A DNA stretch of 24,658 bases from contig JAILPG010000069.1 of assembly GCA_024699595.1 (NCBI GenBank), forward strand, positions 1 through 24,658, given 5' to 3'. A program made the position numbers and the translations under genes. Below, piece by piece: positions 8,946-16,090 of the stretch (its first letter is position 1; every line of letters begins with the position of its first letter). The stretch is from Lachnospiraceae bacterium (GTDB lineage Bacteria; Bacillota_A; Clostridia; Lachnospirales; Lachnospiraceae). Below the pieces are notes generated by a model. That model had not been told where the DNA came from. It saw nothing but the letters and a program-made list of their open reading frames with translations, and made no database searches.

Positions 8946-9794
8946 TTATTTCTCATGTGAAAAAAGCGTCAGCTTACCGATCAGATAACAGATGGCAAAT
9001 ATTAAAACGTCTGCGGCCACTATCGTTGAACCTACAGGCGTTCCCGCAAGTATCGATATGACGATCCCGCTGAAAGCACCTATCACCGAAAGAACAGCCG
9101 AACAGACAGTCACAGCCTTAAAATTGTTAAATATCCTCATTGCGGATAATGCGGGAAAAATAACAAGTGCCGATATGAGTAATGACCCCACCAGATTCAT
9201 GGCAAGAACGATGATCACAGCTATAATGACTGCTATCATCAGATTATATGCATCTGCCCTGATCCCCGTTGCTCTGGAAAAATCTTCATCAAAGGTTACC
9301 GCAAAGATCCTGTTGTAAAAAAGAATGAAGATCAGTACGACAATTATGGAAAGGACAGCACACAGTAAAACCTCGCCGGATGTAAGCGTAAGGATCGATG
9401 CCGATCCAAACAGTGTAGAGCATACATCTCCGCTTAAGTTTGAAGATGTGGAAAAAATATTCATGATGAGATATCCGAAGGCTAAAGCTCCAACCGATAT
9501 CATTGCGATCGCGGCATCTCCCTTGATCTTTGTATTCTGCCCCGTACGTAAAAGCAGTACGGCACTTAAAACAGTTATCGGAAGGACGAGCAGCATCTCA
9601 TTGGTCAGCTGAAGCACTGCAGCTATGGATATTGCACCGAAAGCCACATGCGACAGTCCGTCTCCGATAAAGGAAAATCTCTTTAATACAAGCGTTACTC
9701 CCAGAAGTGACGAACATAAGGCTATGAGAACTCCGACGATCATCGCATATCTGACAAAGGGATACGTAGTAAGATACATCATCAGTTTATCCAT
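8946..9794 (-). CDS. znuB: metal ABC transporter permease, ZnuB/ABC-3 family
   Basis: This 282-aa polytopic membrane protein of the ABC-3 family (ZnuB, MntB, TroC) imports zinc, manganese or iron together with the ATPase upstream. The segment GDGLSHVAFGAIS after the second helix is characteristic of the family, as is the pattern of about seven to eight hydrophobic segments. The first start in frame would be 26 residues earlier, deep in the ATPase gene. I chose the ATG at 9792-9794 because it gives the usual length, has AAGG in front, and overlaps the ATPase 3' end by only 8 nt, suggesting translational coupling. The symbol marks the family; the metal is not proven. No substrate-binding protein is encoded nearby. 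Confidence 0.85.
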   Translation of the reverse strand: MDKLMMYLTTYPFVRYAMIVGVLIALCSSLLGVTLVLKRFSFIGDGLSHVAFGAISIAAVLQLTNEMLLVLPITVLSAVLLLRTGQNTKIKGDAAIAMISVGALAFGYLIMNIFSTSSNLSGDVCSTLFGSASILTLTSGEVLLCAVLSIIVVLIFILFYNRIFAVTFDEDFSRATGIRADAYNLMIAVIIAVIIVLAMNLVGSLLISALVIFPALSAMRIFNNFKAVTVCSAVLSVIGAFSGIVISILAGTPVGSTIVAADVLIFAICYLIGKLTLFSHEK

Positions 9795-10506
9795 TGTATC
9801 CTTCACCGCCTTTCTGTCCCGTAATGAATGTTTTTCCGGTGTCGCTCTGAATATATTCCTCCCTGCTCCCAAAGAATACGGTATCTCCTATATGCAGTAT
9901 GTGGCTTGCATATTTAAGAGCCGCGGCGATGTCATGGGATATCATGATGATGGTGATACCCTCTTTGTTAAGATCAGCGATCAGTTCATACATCTGTGCC
10001 GTAGCCACGGGATCGAGACCGGCCACCGGCTCGTCAAGAAGCAGAACTTTTCCTGTCGCACACAGGGCTCTGGCAAGCAGCACCCTTTGTTTCTGCCCGC
10101 CCGAAAGATTCCGGTAAGACTTGTTCTCAAGATCACGTATACCCATCTTATCCATGTTTTCTGCGGCAAGCTTTTTTTCTTCCCTGTTATAAAAAGGCCG
10201 TATTCCCAGGCGGCTCTGGCACCCGGAAAGAACTATCTCCTTAACGGAAGCCGGAAAATCCTTCTGCACGATTGTCTGCTGTGGCAGATATCCGATCTCG
10301 TTTGCCTTAAGCCCGTCACCTGTAATGATCCGGCCGCTTACAGGTTCCTGTAAGTGCAATAAGGTCTTCATAAGAGTGGTTTTTCCGGAACCGTTTTCTC
10401 CCACTATACACAGGTAATCACCTTTGTTCACACAAAAATCAATACCTTCGGCTATTACCTGCGAATCATATCCAAGTGACAGATCCTTTACGGTGATGAA
10501 AGCCAT
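9787..10506 (-). CDS. znuC: metal ABC transporter ATP-binding protein, ZnuC-like
   Basis: This 239-aa ABC ATPase energises the membrane permease encoded next. It has Walker A GENGSGKT at 36-43, a Q-loop near residue 76, the signature LSGGQ at 134-138, Walker B LLLDEP at 155-160 and the switch His191 (ISHD). GYLPQQ and the context with an ABC-3 permease place it in the ZnuC/MntB group. AGGAG lies about 7 nt before the ATG. The 45-bp gap from the upstream UlaG-like gene has no obvious promoter, so it is probably read with the cysK-led operon. I could not find a Zur- or MntR-like operator in front of it. Confidence 0.88.
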   Translation of the reverse strand: MAFITVKDLSLGYDSQVIAEGIDFCVNKGDYLCIVGENGSGKTTLMKTLLHLQEPVSGRIITGDGLKANEIGYLPQQTIVQKDFPASVKEIVLSGCQSRLGIRPFYNREEKKLAAENMDKMGIRDLENKSYRNLSGGQKQRVLLARALCATGKVLLLDEPVAGLDPVATAQMYELIADLNKEGITIIMISHDIAAALKYASHILHIGDTVFFGSREEYIQSDTGKTFITGQKGGEGYNG

Positions 10507-10551
10507 GATATTTCTCCTCTTTTCTGCTGTATCTTTCCTCAGACTGTTCTC

Positions 10552-11316
10552 TCAGTTTTTTACAGGAATGATACACTTAAGCTTTTCCCCATACTTAGCA
10601 TCAATGTAATCGGCAAAAGCTTCCGGATCACCGCTGTTATCAGCAAACATATCCCAGTGTCCCGGTATGACCACGCCCGGTGCAACCTCTCCCGCAAGAT
10701 CTGCAGCTTCCTGATAGGTCATATTTCCGATACAATTCCTTCTGTACCGCGTGGCATCCCGTCCGTTGATCGGCAGGATCTCAACATCTATTTTTCCAAA
10801 AGCCTTAAGCTTTGGCATCATTCCCTCATATCTTACGGTATCTCCCGCATGATGGATCTTCACGCCGTCGATCTCGATGATATATTGAAGATACGGATAT
10901 AATCCGGTAACAGGATCCATATCCAGAAACTCATGAGAAGCTGCTATCGCATGGATCGTAAGGTCACCGATCCTTACCGTTTCACCGTCATTCATTCCCA
11001 CAGCATTATTAACATCTACACCGTCAGCAATAACGCTGTCCATATGAGCCGCAGGAAATACGAACTTCGCGTTTGGATTTGTCTTAGCCCAGATCTTCCA
11101 CGCCTCATGATCGATGTGATCCAGATGATCATGGGAGCCGAAAAATACATCTACATCTTTTAATTCTTCCGCAGGGACCGGTGCAGGAGTCTGTCTCGAT
11201 CCGTCAGGGCTTGCATAATAATCGAGGCAGAGCCTCATCTTACCGCTTTCAACAAGGAAGCCCATCTGTCCGAGCCAGCTTATCGAAACGTTTCCTATCT
11301 CGTACAGAGTGTTCAT
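10552..11316 (-). CDS. metallo-beta-lactamase-fold hydrolase, UlaG-like
   Basis: This 254-aa cytosolic protein has the metal-binding motif SHDHLDHID (H62, H64, D66, H67) and a later HHAGDT. The stretch from PINGRDA to CIGNMTYQEA and the ending VIPGHWDMF closely follow the L-ascorbate-6-phosphate lactonase UlaG as I know it. No ascorbate PTS or other ula gene is present, so the real substrate may differ, and UlaG-like proteins are widespread with unknown roles. GGAGG lies 6 nt before the ATG, and the gene begins 12 bp after the cysK stop. Its location between cysteine synthase and a metal importer is the only hint to function. Confidence 0.82.
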   Translation of the reverse strand: MNTLYEIGNVSISWLGQMGFLVESGKMRLCLDYYASPDGSRQTPAPVPAEELKDVDVFFGSHDHLDHIDHEAWKIWAKTNPNAKFVFPAAHMDSVIADGVDVNNAVGMNDGETVRIGDLTIHAIAASHEFLDMDPVTGLYPYLQYIIEIDGVKIHHAGDTVRYEGMMPKLKAFGKIDVEILPINGRDATRYRRNCIGNMTYQEAADLAGEVAPGVVIPGHWDMFADNSGDPEAFADYIDAKYGEKLKCIIPVKN

Positions 11317-11328
11317 ATTTGTCCTCCG

Positions 11329-12231
11329 TTAGATGAGTGCCGTACTGAAGTATCTTTCTGCGCGGTCAGGCAGCACAGTGGCGATCACTGCGTCCTTTCC
11401 GTATTTCTCTGCCATCTTCTTTGCAGCCCATACATTTGCTCCTGAAGAAGTACCCACAAGCAGTCCCTGAACACGGGCCAGTTCGCGGGCTGTATTGATA
11501 GCGTCATCATCAGAGACCTCAACAATATCAGTGATGATCGAAGTATCAAGTATATCGGGGATGAATCCATCCCCTATACCCTGTATCTGATGAAGTCCCG
11601 GTTCATCACCAAGAAGAGCCGAAACATTCTTTGGCTCTACTGCAGCTATCTTGCATTCGGGGTTCTTTTCAAGCAGATACTGTGCAACTCCCTGCAAGGT
11701 TCCGCCGCTTCCGATCCCGGATACATAGACATCTATTTTTTCCCCTAACTGCTCCGTAAGCTCCACAGCAGTAGTCTTATAGTGCATCTGCGGATTTGCA
11801 GGATTCTGAAACTGCTGCGGTACAAAGTAATCATCTGAAGATTTTGCTATCTCCAAAGCTTTATCCACCGAACCGCCAATACTCAGCTTGGGATCCGTCA
11901 AAACCAGTTCTGCACCCAGAGCTTTGATGATCTTTTTACGTTCCTCACTCATATTTTCGGGCATTACGATGATCACGCGGTATCCTTTTCTGACACCGCA
12001 TAATGCAAGCCCGATACCGGTATTCCCCGAAGTCGGTTCAATTATCGTCATTCCGGGCTTTAGCCTTCCATCTTTTTCCGCTTCTTCGATCATGTTAAGA
12101 GCGATCCTGTCTTTTATGCTCCCGCCGGGATTTAAGAATTCCGCCTTGGCATACAGATTAAGACCGGTAGTCTGCTTAAGACTTAACAATGGGGTATTTC
12201 CTATCAGATCCAGAATATTTGTATAGTACAT
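11329..12231 (-). CDS. cysK: cysteine synthase A (O-acetylserine sulfhydrylase)
   Basis: CysK makes cysteine from O-acetylserine and sulfide using PLP. The 300-aa protein has the Schiff-base lysine K40 in NPGGSIKDR, the PTSGNTG substrate/cofactor loop at 66-72, GIGSGGT for PLP phosphate binding, and GTSSGAN near the C terminus, all in the expected order and at the usual length. AGAGGAG lies just upstream of the ATG. It is the first gene of a probable cysK-ulaG-like-znuC-znuB-phosphoesterase transcript. The 56-bp leader region is too short for a T-box or an S-box riboswitch. The CysM isoform is possible but CysK fits better. Confidence 0.95.
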   Translation of the reverse strand: MYYTNILDLIGNTPLLSLKQTTGLNLYAKAEFLNPGGSIKDRIALNMIEEAEKDGRLKPGMTIIEPTSGNTGIGLALCGVRKGYRVIIVMPENMSEERKKIIKALGAELVLTDPKLSIGGSVDKALEIAKSSDDYFVPQQFQNPANPQMHYKTTAVELTEQLGEKIDVYVSGIGSGGTLQGVAQYLLEKNPECKIAAVEPKNVSALLGDEPGLHQIQGIGDGFIPDILDTSIITDIVEVSDDDAINTARELARVQGLLVGTSSGANVWAAKKMAEKYGKDAVIATVLPDRAERYFSTALI

Positions 12232-12275
12232 CTTTTTCTCCTCTTTTTTGGGTCAAAAGCCCTCTTTGTTCTATT

Positions 12276-12284
12276 ATGATACCA
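12276..12284 (-). promoter_or_regulatory. candidate extended -10 promoter of cysK
   Basis: The minus strand reads TGGTATCAT, a TGn-preceded TATCAT, immediately downstream of the DUF3021 stop codon and about 45 bp before the cysK ATG. There is no convincing -35. It is the only promoter-like element in the short gap. Confidence 0.3.
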
Positions 12285-12287
12285 TCA

Positions 12288-12704
12288 TCAGTCCATATCT
12301 TTGATCTTTTTATTCTCTCTGTCAACTATCTGTTCATTTATGTATTCAATATCCTTTTTAACCCTAAAGCTGTCTATAAAATACGATAAAACAAACACGA
12401 TACCGACATATAAAAATGCCATCCAGAAGTTGTGCGGATAGAACCAGCCTGCTGCAAACCCAAACAGCATCACAATGCCGGTTATCGCAAAATATTTAAC
12501 AACATAGCCCATCACCATGGACAAAAAGACATACTCATCAAACATGTAATTTGCAGCCGACAGGATAAATGCCAGTAAAAACAGCTTAAGGACCAGCCCT
12601 ATCTCCTGTGTGATCCCGGACCATATTATAGAGACCGTAAATACGGACAGGATCATTAATGCGGCTAATATGCAGGTATCTTTCATTATTTTTTTCATAC
12701 TCAT
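12288..12704 (-). CDS. DUF3021 four-helix membrane protein, probable LytTR partner
   Basis: This 138-aa protein has about four transmembrane helices (near residues 10-30, 36-56, 62-86 and 92-112) and a charged C-terminal tail rich in Lys, Glu and Asp. This layout matches DUF3021 proteins, which are commonly encoded directly after a stand-alone LytTR regulator. In the related streptococcal HdrRM/BrsRM systems the membrane partner restrains its regulator. That role is inferred here by analogy, not shown by the sequence. Its ATG overlaps the LytTR stop codon (ATGA), so translation is coupled. A second ATG two codons on (MKKIMKD) could also be used. Confidence 0.8.
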   Translation of the reverse strand: MSMKKIMKDTCILAALMILSVFTVSIIWSGITQEIGLVLKLFLLAFILSAANYMFDEYVFLSMVMGYVVKYFAITGIVMLFGFAAGWFYPHNFWMAFLYVGIVFVLSYFIDSFRVKKDIEYINEQIVDRENKKIKDMD

Positions 12705-13138
12705 CCTTTTTGGAAAACCCTCTTTATATCCTTTAAGTACTTTCTGGATACGATCAGCATCTCGTCGTTATCAAGTAAAGCTTCAAGATGACTGTTCTTA
12801 ACCTGTCTTATCTCTTTCAGATGATCAGTGTTCATGATGCATGTTCTCGATATCCTGACAAGGCCGGTATCTTCAGTCATCGCTTCTACCTCTGACATTG
12901 AGGAGTCAAGGCGATACACATCCTTTGCAGTATAGATGAACAGCTTTCGTTCCACATTCTCAATATAATATACGTCAGGCAGTCCGATCTTAAACTTACG
13001 TCCATCCATAACGGCATTGAAACCAATATCCATGCTGTTTATCTTACGGATCAGTCCCGTCACGGAATCATTGTACTCAGGATATTCAATTATGACCGTT
13101 AACGGCCTGTCCTTTACCTGCCTTGTTATGATCTTCAT
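12701..13138 (-). CDS. stand-alone LytTR DNA-binding transcription regulator
   Basis: This 145-aa protein has a LytTR DNA-binding domain over roughly residues 45-142. It includes DVYYIENVERKLFIYT, the RISRTCIMN strand-turn and IVSRKYLKDIK typical of the fold. There is no receiver domain, so it is not a normal response regulator. This form is usually controlled by a membrane partner encoded next to it, here the DUF3021 gene. The start codon lies inside the serine hydrolase gene (53-nt overlap) with no good Shine-Dalgarno, suggesting translation coupled to the upstream gene. A 21-bp-spaced direct repeat at the operon promoter is a candidate target. Confidence 0.88.
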   Translation of the reverse strand: MKIITRQVKDRPLTVIIEYPEYNDSVTGLIRKINSMDIGFNAVMDGRKFKIGLPDVYYIENVERKLFIYTAKDVYRLDSSMSEVEAMTEDTGLVRISRTCIMNTDHLKEIRQVKNSHLEALLDNDEMLIVSRKYLKDIKRVFQKG

Positions 13139-14474
13139 TATTATTTCGTTTCGTTTTCAACAGCTTTACAGTAGTAACTGCAATAACCGGGATGACTGTA
13201 AAAAGTCCTCCCGCAAGACTTAAAGGTGCCCATATGAACAGGATTTCTTTCATGGAAGCACCGAATATGACCGGGAACAGGATAAGCACCAAGGCAAGAA
13301 GAGATATAAATATCACATCAGTTACAATGAGCGGGACTCTCTTTTTTACAAAAAAAACAGCCGGAATGAGAAGCATGCAGACCACTGTCACTGCGGAAAA
13401 TATCTCATCAAATATCGTCCATATGTCTTTATTAAGTCCTGTTCCGGCTTTACCGGATAAAACATCAAAAATACTGTTGCACAGACTGTCTGTAGTGGCT
13501 GCCACATTCAGACTGCTTAAAACACATACACCGGTCTGATCCTCTTTATCAAAAACGATCCTAGAAGTGTAATTCGGTGTGCCGCCCGAATGCCCCATGA
13601 TCCCGTCTGCAAAAAGTTCCCAGCCGGAATAATAGTCCCCTTCCTCTTTCAGGTATTCCCTGACCTTTGATAACGGTTTTTCAATACTCTTTGGTACGTC
13701 TATGTATTCCGTCCATATTCCTATCCAACGTCCCATATCCTCGGTATTTGAATAAAAATATCCCGCGGGAATACTCGCTTCCCTTACCTCCATCGGGTAA
13801 TCAGATACATGTCGGTACAAAAGCCTTGTCCCCTCTGTTATCCTTTTGTCTGAGGGTGCTCCGACAAATGTATTCTTTAGTCCGAGCGGGTTAAGGATCT
13901 CCTGCTGCATGTAATCCCGATAGGTCATATTGGAAACATTTTCTATGATCAATCCCAGGAGATTATAGTTTACATTGGAGTAGGCATACTCTGTTCCGGG
14001 TCTTTGCTTTAACTTAAGCCCTGAGATACTGTCAGCCCACTCGGAAAGAGTCATAACAGCAGATGTGCTCGGATAATCCTTTTCATTATTTGTGTATCCG
14101 CTTTTCTGTTCAAGCAGATTCCTTACCGTTATATCAGCCTCTTCAGAATCATAATAAGCCTTAAATCCCGGAATATAGTCAGATATGACTCCATCCTCAT
14201 CTATAATTCCTTCACATATCAGCTTCTGTACTGCAAGAGCGGTAAAAGCTTTTGTCATGGATCCTATCTGATAGAGACTTATACTGTCACCGTAATATGA
14301 AACCGCGCCTTTCTCAAATACGACTACGCTTACGCTTTTGCATTTCGTTTCCTTCTGATAGCGCTGTATGAGCTTTTCTGTTTCATCTGCATCCGAAGCA
14401 CAGACACTTTGGAACAGGCAGGCCGTTACCGACAGAAAAATGATCAAAGCAGTGATAACTCTATATACTTTCAT
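13086..14474 (-). CDS. exported serine hydrolase (beta-lactamase/penicillin-binding fold) with C-terminal membrane helices
   Basis: This 462-aa protein starts with a signal sequence (residues 1-26); VTAC at 16-19 also satisfies a lipobox, so signal peptidase I or II could act. The class C beta-lactamase-like catalytic set is intact: S72-M-T-K75, Y165-S-N167 and H295-S-G297 in place of KTG. Such domains act as DD-peptidases, esterases, D-aminopeptidases or beta-lactamases; the substrate is unknown. Three to four hydrophobic segments at about 353-440 anchor it, so the enzyme faces outside and the tail returns to the cytosol. A longer frame reaches back 51 residues, but that extension lacks a signal peptide logic and AGGAGG lies 10 nt before the chosen ATG. 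The gene overlaps the LytTR gene by 53 nt, and both appear to be one unit. Confidence 0.9.
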   Translation of the reverse strand: MKVYRVITALIIFLSVTACLFQSVCASDADETEKLIQRYQKETKCKSVSVVVFEKGAVSYYGDSISLYQIGSMTKAFTALAVQKLICEGIIDEDGVISDYIPGFKAYYDSEEADITVRNLLEQKSGYTNNEKDYPSTSAVMTLSEWADSISGLKLKQRPGTEYAYSNVNYNLLGLIIENVSNMTYRDYMQQEILNPLGLKNTFVGAPSDKRITEGTRLLYRHVSDYPMEVREASIPAGYFYSNTEDMGRWIGIWTEYIDVPKSIEKPLSKVREYLKEEGDYYSGWELFADGIMGHSGGTPNYTSRIVFDKEDQTGVCVLSSLNVAATTDSLCNSIFDVLSGKAGTGLNKDIWTIFDEIFSAVTVVCMLLIPAVFFVKKRVPLIVTDVIFISLLALVLILFPVIFGASMKEILFIWAPLSLAGGLFTVIPVIAVTTVKLLKTKRNNNEDHNKAGKGQAVNGHN

Positions 14475-14499
14475 ATACTGAATTCCTCCTTTTGGAGAA

Positions 14500-14528
14500 A
14501 TCATAAAAGAATACCGTCTGCTTTTCCA
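14500..14528 (-). promoter_or_regulatory. candidate promoter of the serine hydrolase-LytTR-DUF3021 unit
   Basis: On the minus strand TGGAAA (14523-14528), a 17-bp spacer and TATGAT (14500-14505) lie upstream of the hydrolase ATG, predicting a leader of about 20 nt. The -10 is good and the -35 poor, as expected for a promoter that needs an activator. The direct repeat lies 14 bp further upstream. Confidence 0.45.
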
Positions 14529-14542
14529 TATCCTCATACAGA

Positions 14543-14572
14543 TAATGCAAATACAGGAACACTTAATGCAAA
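14543..14572 (-). promoter_or_regulatory. 9-bp direct repeat with 21-bp period, candidate LytTR site
   Basis: TAATGCAAA occurs exactly twice, at 14543-14551 and 14564-14572, separated by 12 bp, so the copies are two helical turns apart on the same DNA face. LytTR regulators bind pairs of 9-bp direct repeats with this spacing, usually just upstream of the -35, which is where these lie. The repeat sequence does not match the classical LytTR core consensus, so assignment to the adjacent LytTR protein rests on architecture and position. Confidence 0.5.
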
Positions 14573-14588
14573 AATCGATCCGTGGATC
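14570..14588 (-). terminator. weak terminator-like hairpin after the small membrane protein gene
   Basis: The minus strand has GATC, a CACG loop and GATC (14577-14588) followed at 14570-14574 by five T. The stem is only 4-5 bp and overlaps the stop codon of the upstream gene, so termination would be partial. It also overlaps the distal copy of the 21-bp-spaced repeat. Confidence 0.25.
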
Positions 14589-14943
14589 ACCATCTGCCGG
14601 CAGCAATGACCGAGAACACAATAGCAAAAAAGGTACCTATCACACCTATTGCATATACAATGATCTCAATTATCCCGATCATGTAAAGTTTGCGGGACTG
14701 CTCTATGCCCTCATTTTTTTCCCTTGAAGCAAACACCGTCCCTAAGATCGACATCACCAGACACGGCACCGGTATAAGGATCATACTAAGTGAACCGATG
14801 AAGATAATGGCTACCGCTGTCACATCACTTCCTGTCTTAAAATAATTTATTATCATGGGACTTAAGCATATGACAGCGATCGCAAAAATGATGATTGGCA
14901 GAAATATCAGGACTTTTGTTTTCGTTTGGCTTTTATTATTCAT
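14587..14943 (-). CDS. small three-helix membrane protein of unknown function
   Basis: This 118-aa protein has a short basic N terminus and hydrophobic segments at about 11-33, 41-70 and 86-115, with a charged loop (REKNEGIEQSRK) between the second and third. I do not recognise the family. The ATG overlaps the stop of the VOC gene by 4 nt (ATGA), and no good ribosome binding site is visible, so it is most likely translated by coupling to the VOC gene. It ends about 110 bp before the serine hydrolase start. Confidence 0.7.
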   Translation of the reverse strand: MNNKSQTKTKVLIFLPIIIFAIAVICLSPMIINYFKTGSDVTAVAIIFIGSLSMILIPVPCLVMSILGTVFASREKNEGIEQSRKLYMIGIIEIIVYAIGVIGTFFAIVFSVIAAGRW

Positions 14944-15323
14944 ATCGTGATCTCTATTATATTCTCTTCTATTGCAGCAACGGAACTCTCGTAATATCCG
15001 TCCCCTGTTGTCCTTGGGCCGCTTATTATCTTATAGCCTGCCTCAGAAAGACATTCTGTCAGTTCGTCCACTTTTTCCCTGCTTCCGACAGAAAAAGCAA
15101 TATGTATATACCCTGTCCTGTCCGGCGTGGCAGAAACAGTTTCCATGGCCGGTTTATTCATGATCTCCAGTCTGGAACCATCATCAAACGATATAAAATA
15201 CGATCTGAAGTCTGTCGTTTCGTTATGATATCCTTCATTTGAGATCCCGCCAAAGTAATCCACGAAAAAATCCCTGGCAGCTTCAAGATCCTGTACATAC
15301 ATTGCCATATGTTCTATTCTCAT
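14940..15323 (-). CDS. VOC-superfamily (glyoxalase/dioxygenase fold) protein
   Basis: This 127-aa protein is one pair of beta-alpha-beta-beta-beta units of the vicinal oxygen chelate superfamily. The expected metal ligands are present: H5 (IEHMAMYV), E53 (RLEIM), H74 (GYIHIAF) and E124 (NIIEITI). This arrangement fits glyoxalase I-like enzymes, but single-unit VOC proteins also include fosfomycin-type transferases and dioxygenases, so no reaction is assigned. GGAGGG lies 4 nt before the ATG. An extended -10 promoter with an overlapping dyad lies upstream. It is translationally coupled to the small membrane protein gene that follows. Confidence 0.85.
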   Translation of the reverse strand: MRIEHMAMYVQDLEAARDFFVDYFGGISNEGYHNETTDFRSYFISFDDGSRLEIMNKPAMETVSATPDRTGYIHIAFSVGSREKVDELTECLSEAGYKIISGPRTTGDGYYESSVAAIEENIIEITI

Positions 15324-15336
15324 TTTGCCCTCCGGG

Positions 15337-15354
15337 ATCCGGTACGAGCCGGAT
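15337..15354. promoter_or_regulatory. dyad ATCCGG-N6-CCGGAT at the VOC promoter
   Basis: A perfect 6-bp inverted repeat with a 6-bp centre begins at the last base of the predicted -10 element and covers the expected transcription start. The same arms with the same spacing occur at 24601-24618, inside another promoter. No T-tract follows on the minus strand, so an operator is more likely than a terminator. Confidence 0.4.
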
Positions 15355-15362
15355 TTATATCA
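15354..15362 (-). promoter_or_regulatory. extended -10 promoter of the VOC gene
   Basis: The minus strand reads TGATATAAA: TATAAA at 15354-15359 preceded by TGA. It lies between the MBL hydrolase stop and the VOC ATG, about 30 bp before the latter. No clear -35 is present. Confidence 0.4.
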
Positions 15363-15386
15363 TCGCCATTTCACAATACATTTGCA

Positions 15387-16025
15387 CTATAGCAGCTTAA
15401 ATCTGCCCGTTGTCGGATTTCCGTGTCCGTAATATAACGTTCTGTCTCCTAATGAGATGATCTTATCCGCACTTTTTTTCAGATCCTCAAGGTTACTGTA
15501 GAGATGTCCTGTTGCCGGACTGATCCAGTTATCAAGTGCATCACCGACAAGAAGGCTTTGATCCTCAACATCAACACCGACAGAGCCTTTAGTATGGCCG
15601 GGAAGTCCGATGATCCTTGCATTTACTCCATATGTGTTAAGATCATCTCCATCGTCAATATATACGGTCTTTTTGGGTATCTGTATCTTTGTATCACGAA
15701 GAACCTTAAGAGACAGCCCCAAAACCACACGTCCGACAATACCGTAGGATACTAGAGGCTGGGCGGAATAATTATCAAACAGTTCTTCATCCGATTTATG
15801 AAATGCCACCGGGATATCAAATTCTTCTGACAGTTTTGAGGCATTTTCAGCATGATCAAAATGCACATGGGTAAGAACTATGAGCCGCATATTGTACTTT
15901 TTGCACTCATTAAGTACCGTGTCGTACCATTCTTTGGTTCCGGTATCAACAAGAATGGCATTATCGCCGTTCTCGACTATATAACAGTTATCCGTTTTAC
16001 ATCTGATCTGGTGTATTTTATGCAT
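15387..16025 (-). CDS. metallo-beta-lactamase-fold hydrolase (glyoxalase II-like)
   Basis: This 212-aa cytosolic protein has the complete MBL metal site: THVHFDHAE (H53, H55, D57, H58), LPGHTKGS with H144, VGDAL with D162 and YYGHG with H201. This is the compact single-domain form often grouped with hydroxyacylglutathione hydrolases, but without the glutathione-binding C-terminal domain, so thioesters or other small esters are possible substrates. Only a weak AGGGAAAG lies before the ATG. It follows the 5'-nucleotidase gene by 65 bp and precedes a VOC gene. A VOC plus MBL neighbourhood recalls glyoxalase I/II detoxification, but this is an inference from position only. Confidence 0.85.
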   Translation of the reverse strand: MHKIHQIRCKTDNCYIVENGDNAILVDTGTKEWYDTVLNECKKYNMRLIVLTHVHFDHAENASKLSEEFDIPVAFHKSDEELFDNYSAQPLVSYGIVGRVVLGLSLKVLRDTKIQIPKKTVYIDDGDDLNTYGVNARIIGLPGHTKGSVGVDVEDQSLLVGDALDNWISPATGHLYSNLEDLKKSADKIISLGDRTLYYGHGNPTTGRFKLL

Positions 16026-16090
16026 ACTTCTTTCCCTGTTTCCTTATTTCCGTCTTTTTTACTGTCCAAAAAAGCGGTCACATCTCTTTT

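Noticed and set aside
12232..12287. T-box or other riboswitch in front of cysK
   Set aside because: The gap is 56 bp, too short for such elements, and no T-box sequence is seen.
14475..14627. N-terminal extension of the serine hydrolase by 51 residues
   Set aside because: The extension precedes a clear signal peptide, lacks a ribosome binding site and covers the promoter and repeat region.
16050..16077. Inverted repeat between the 5'-nucleotidase and MBL genes
   Set aside because: The stem is mostly A-T with a bulge and no T-tract follows on the minus strand, so I did not call a terminator.
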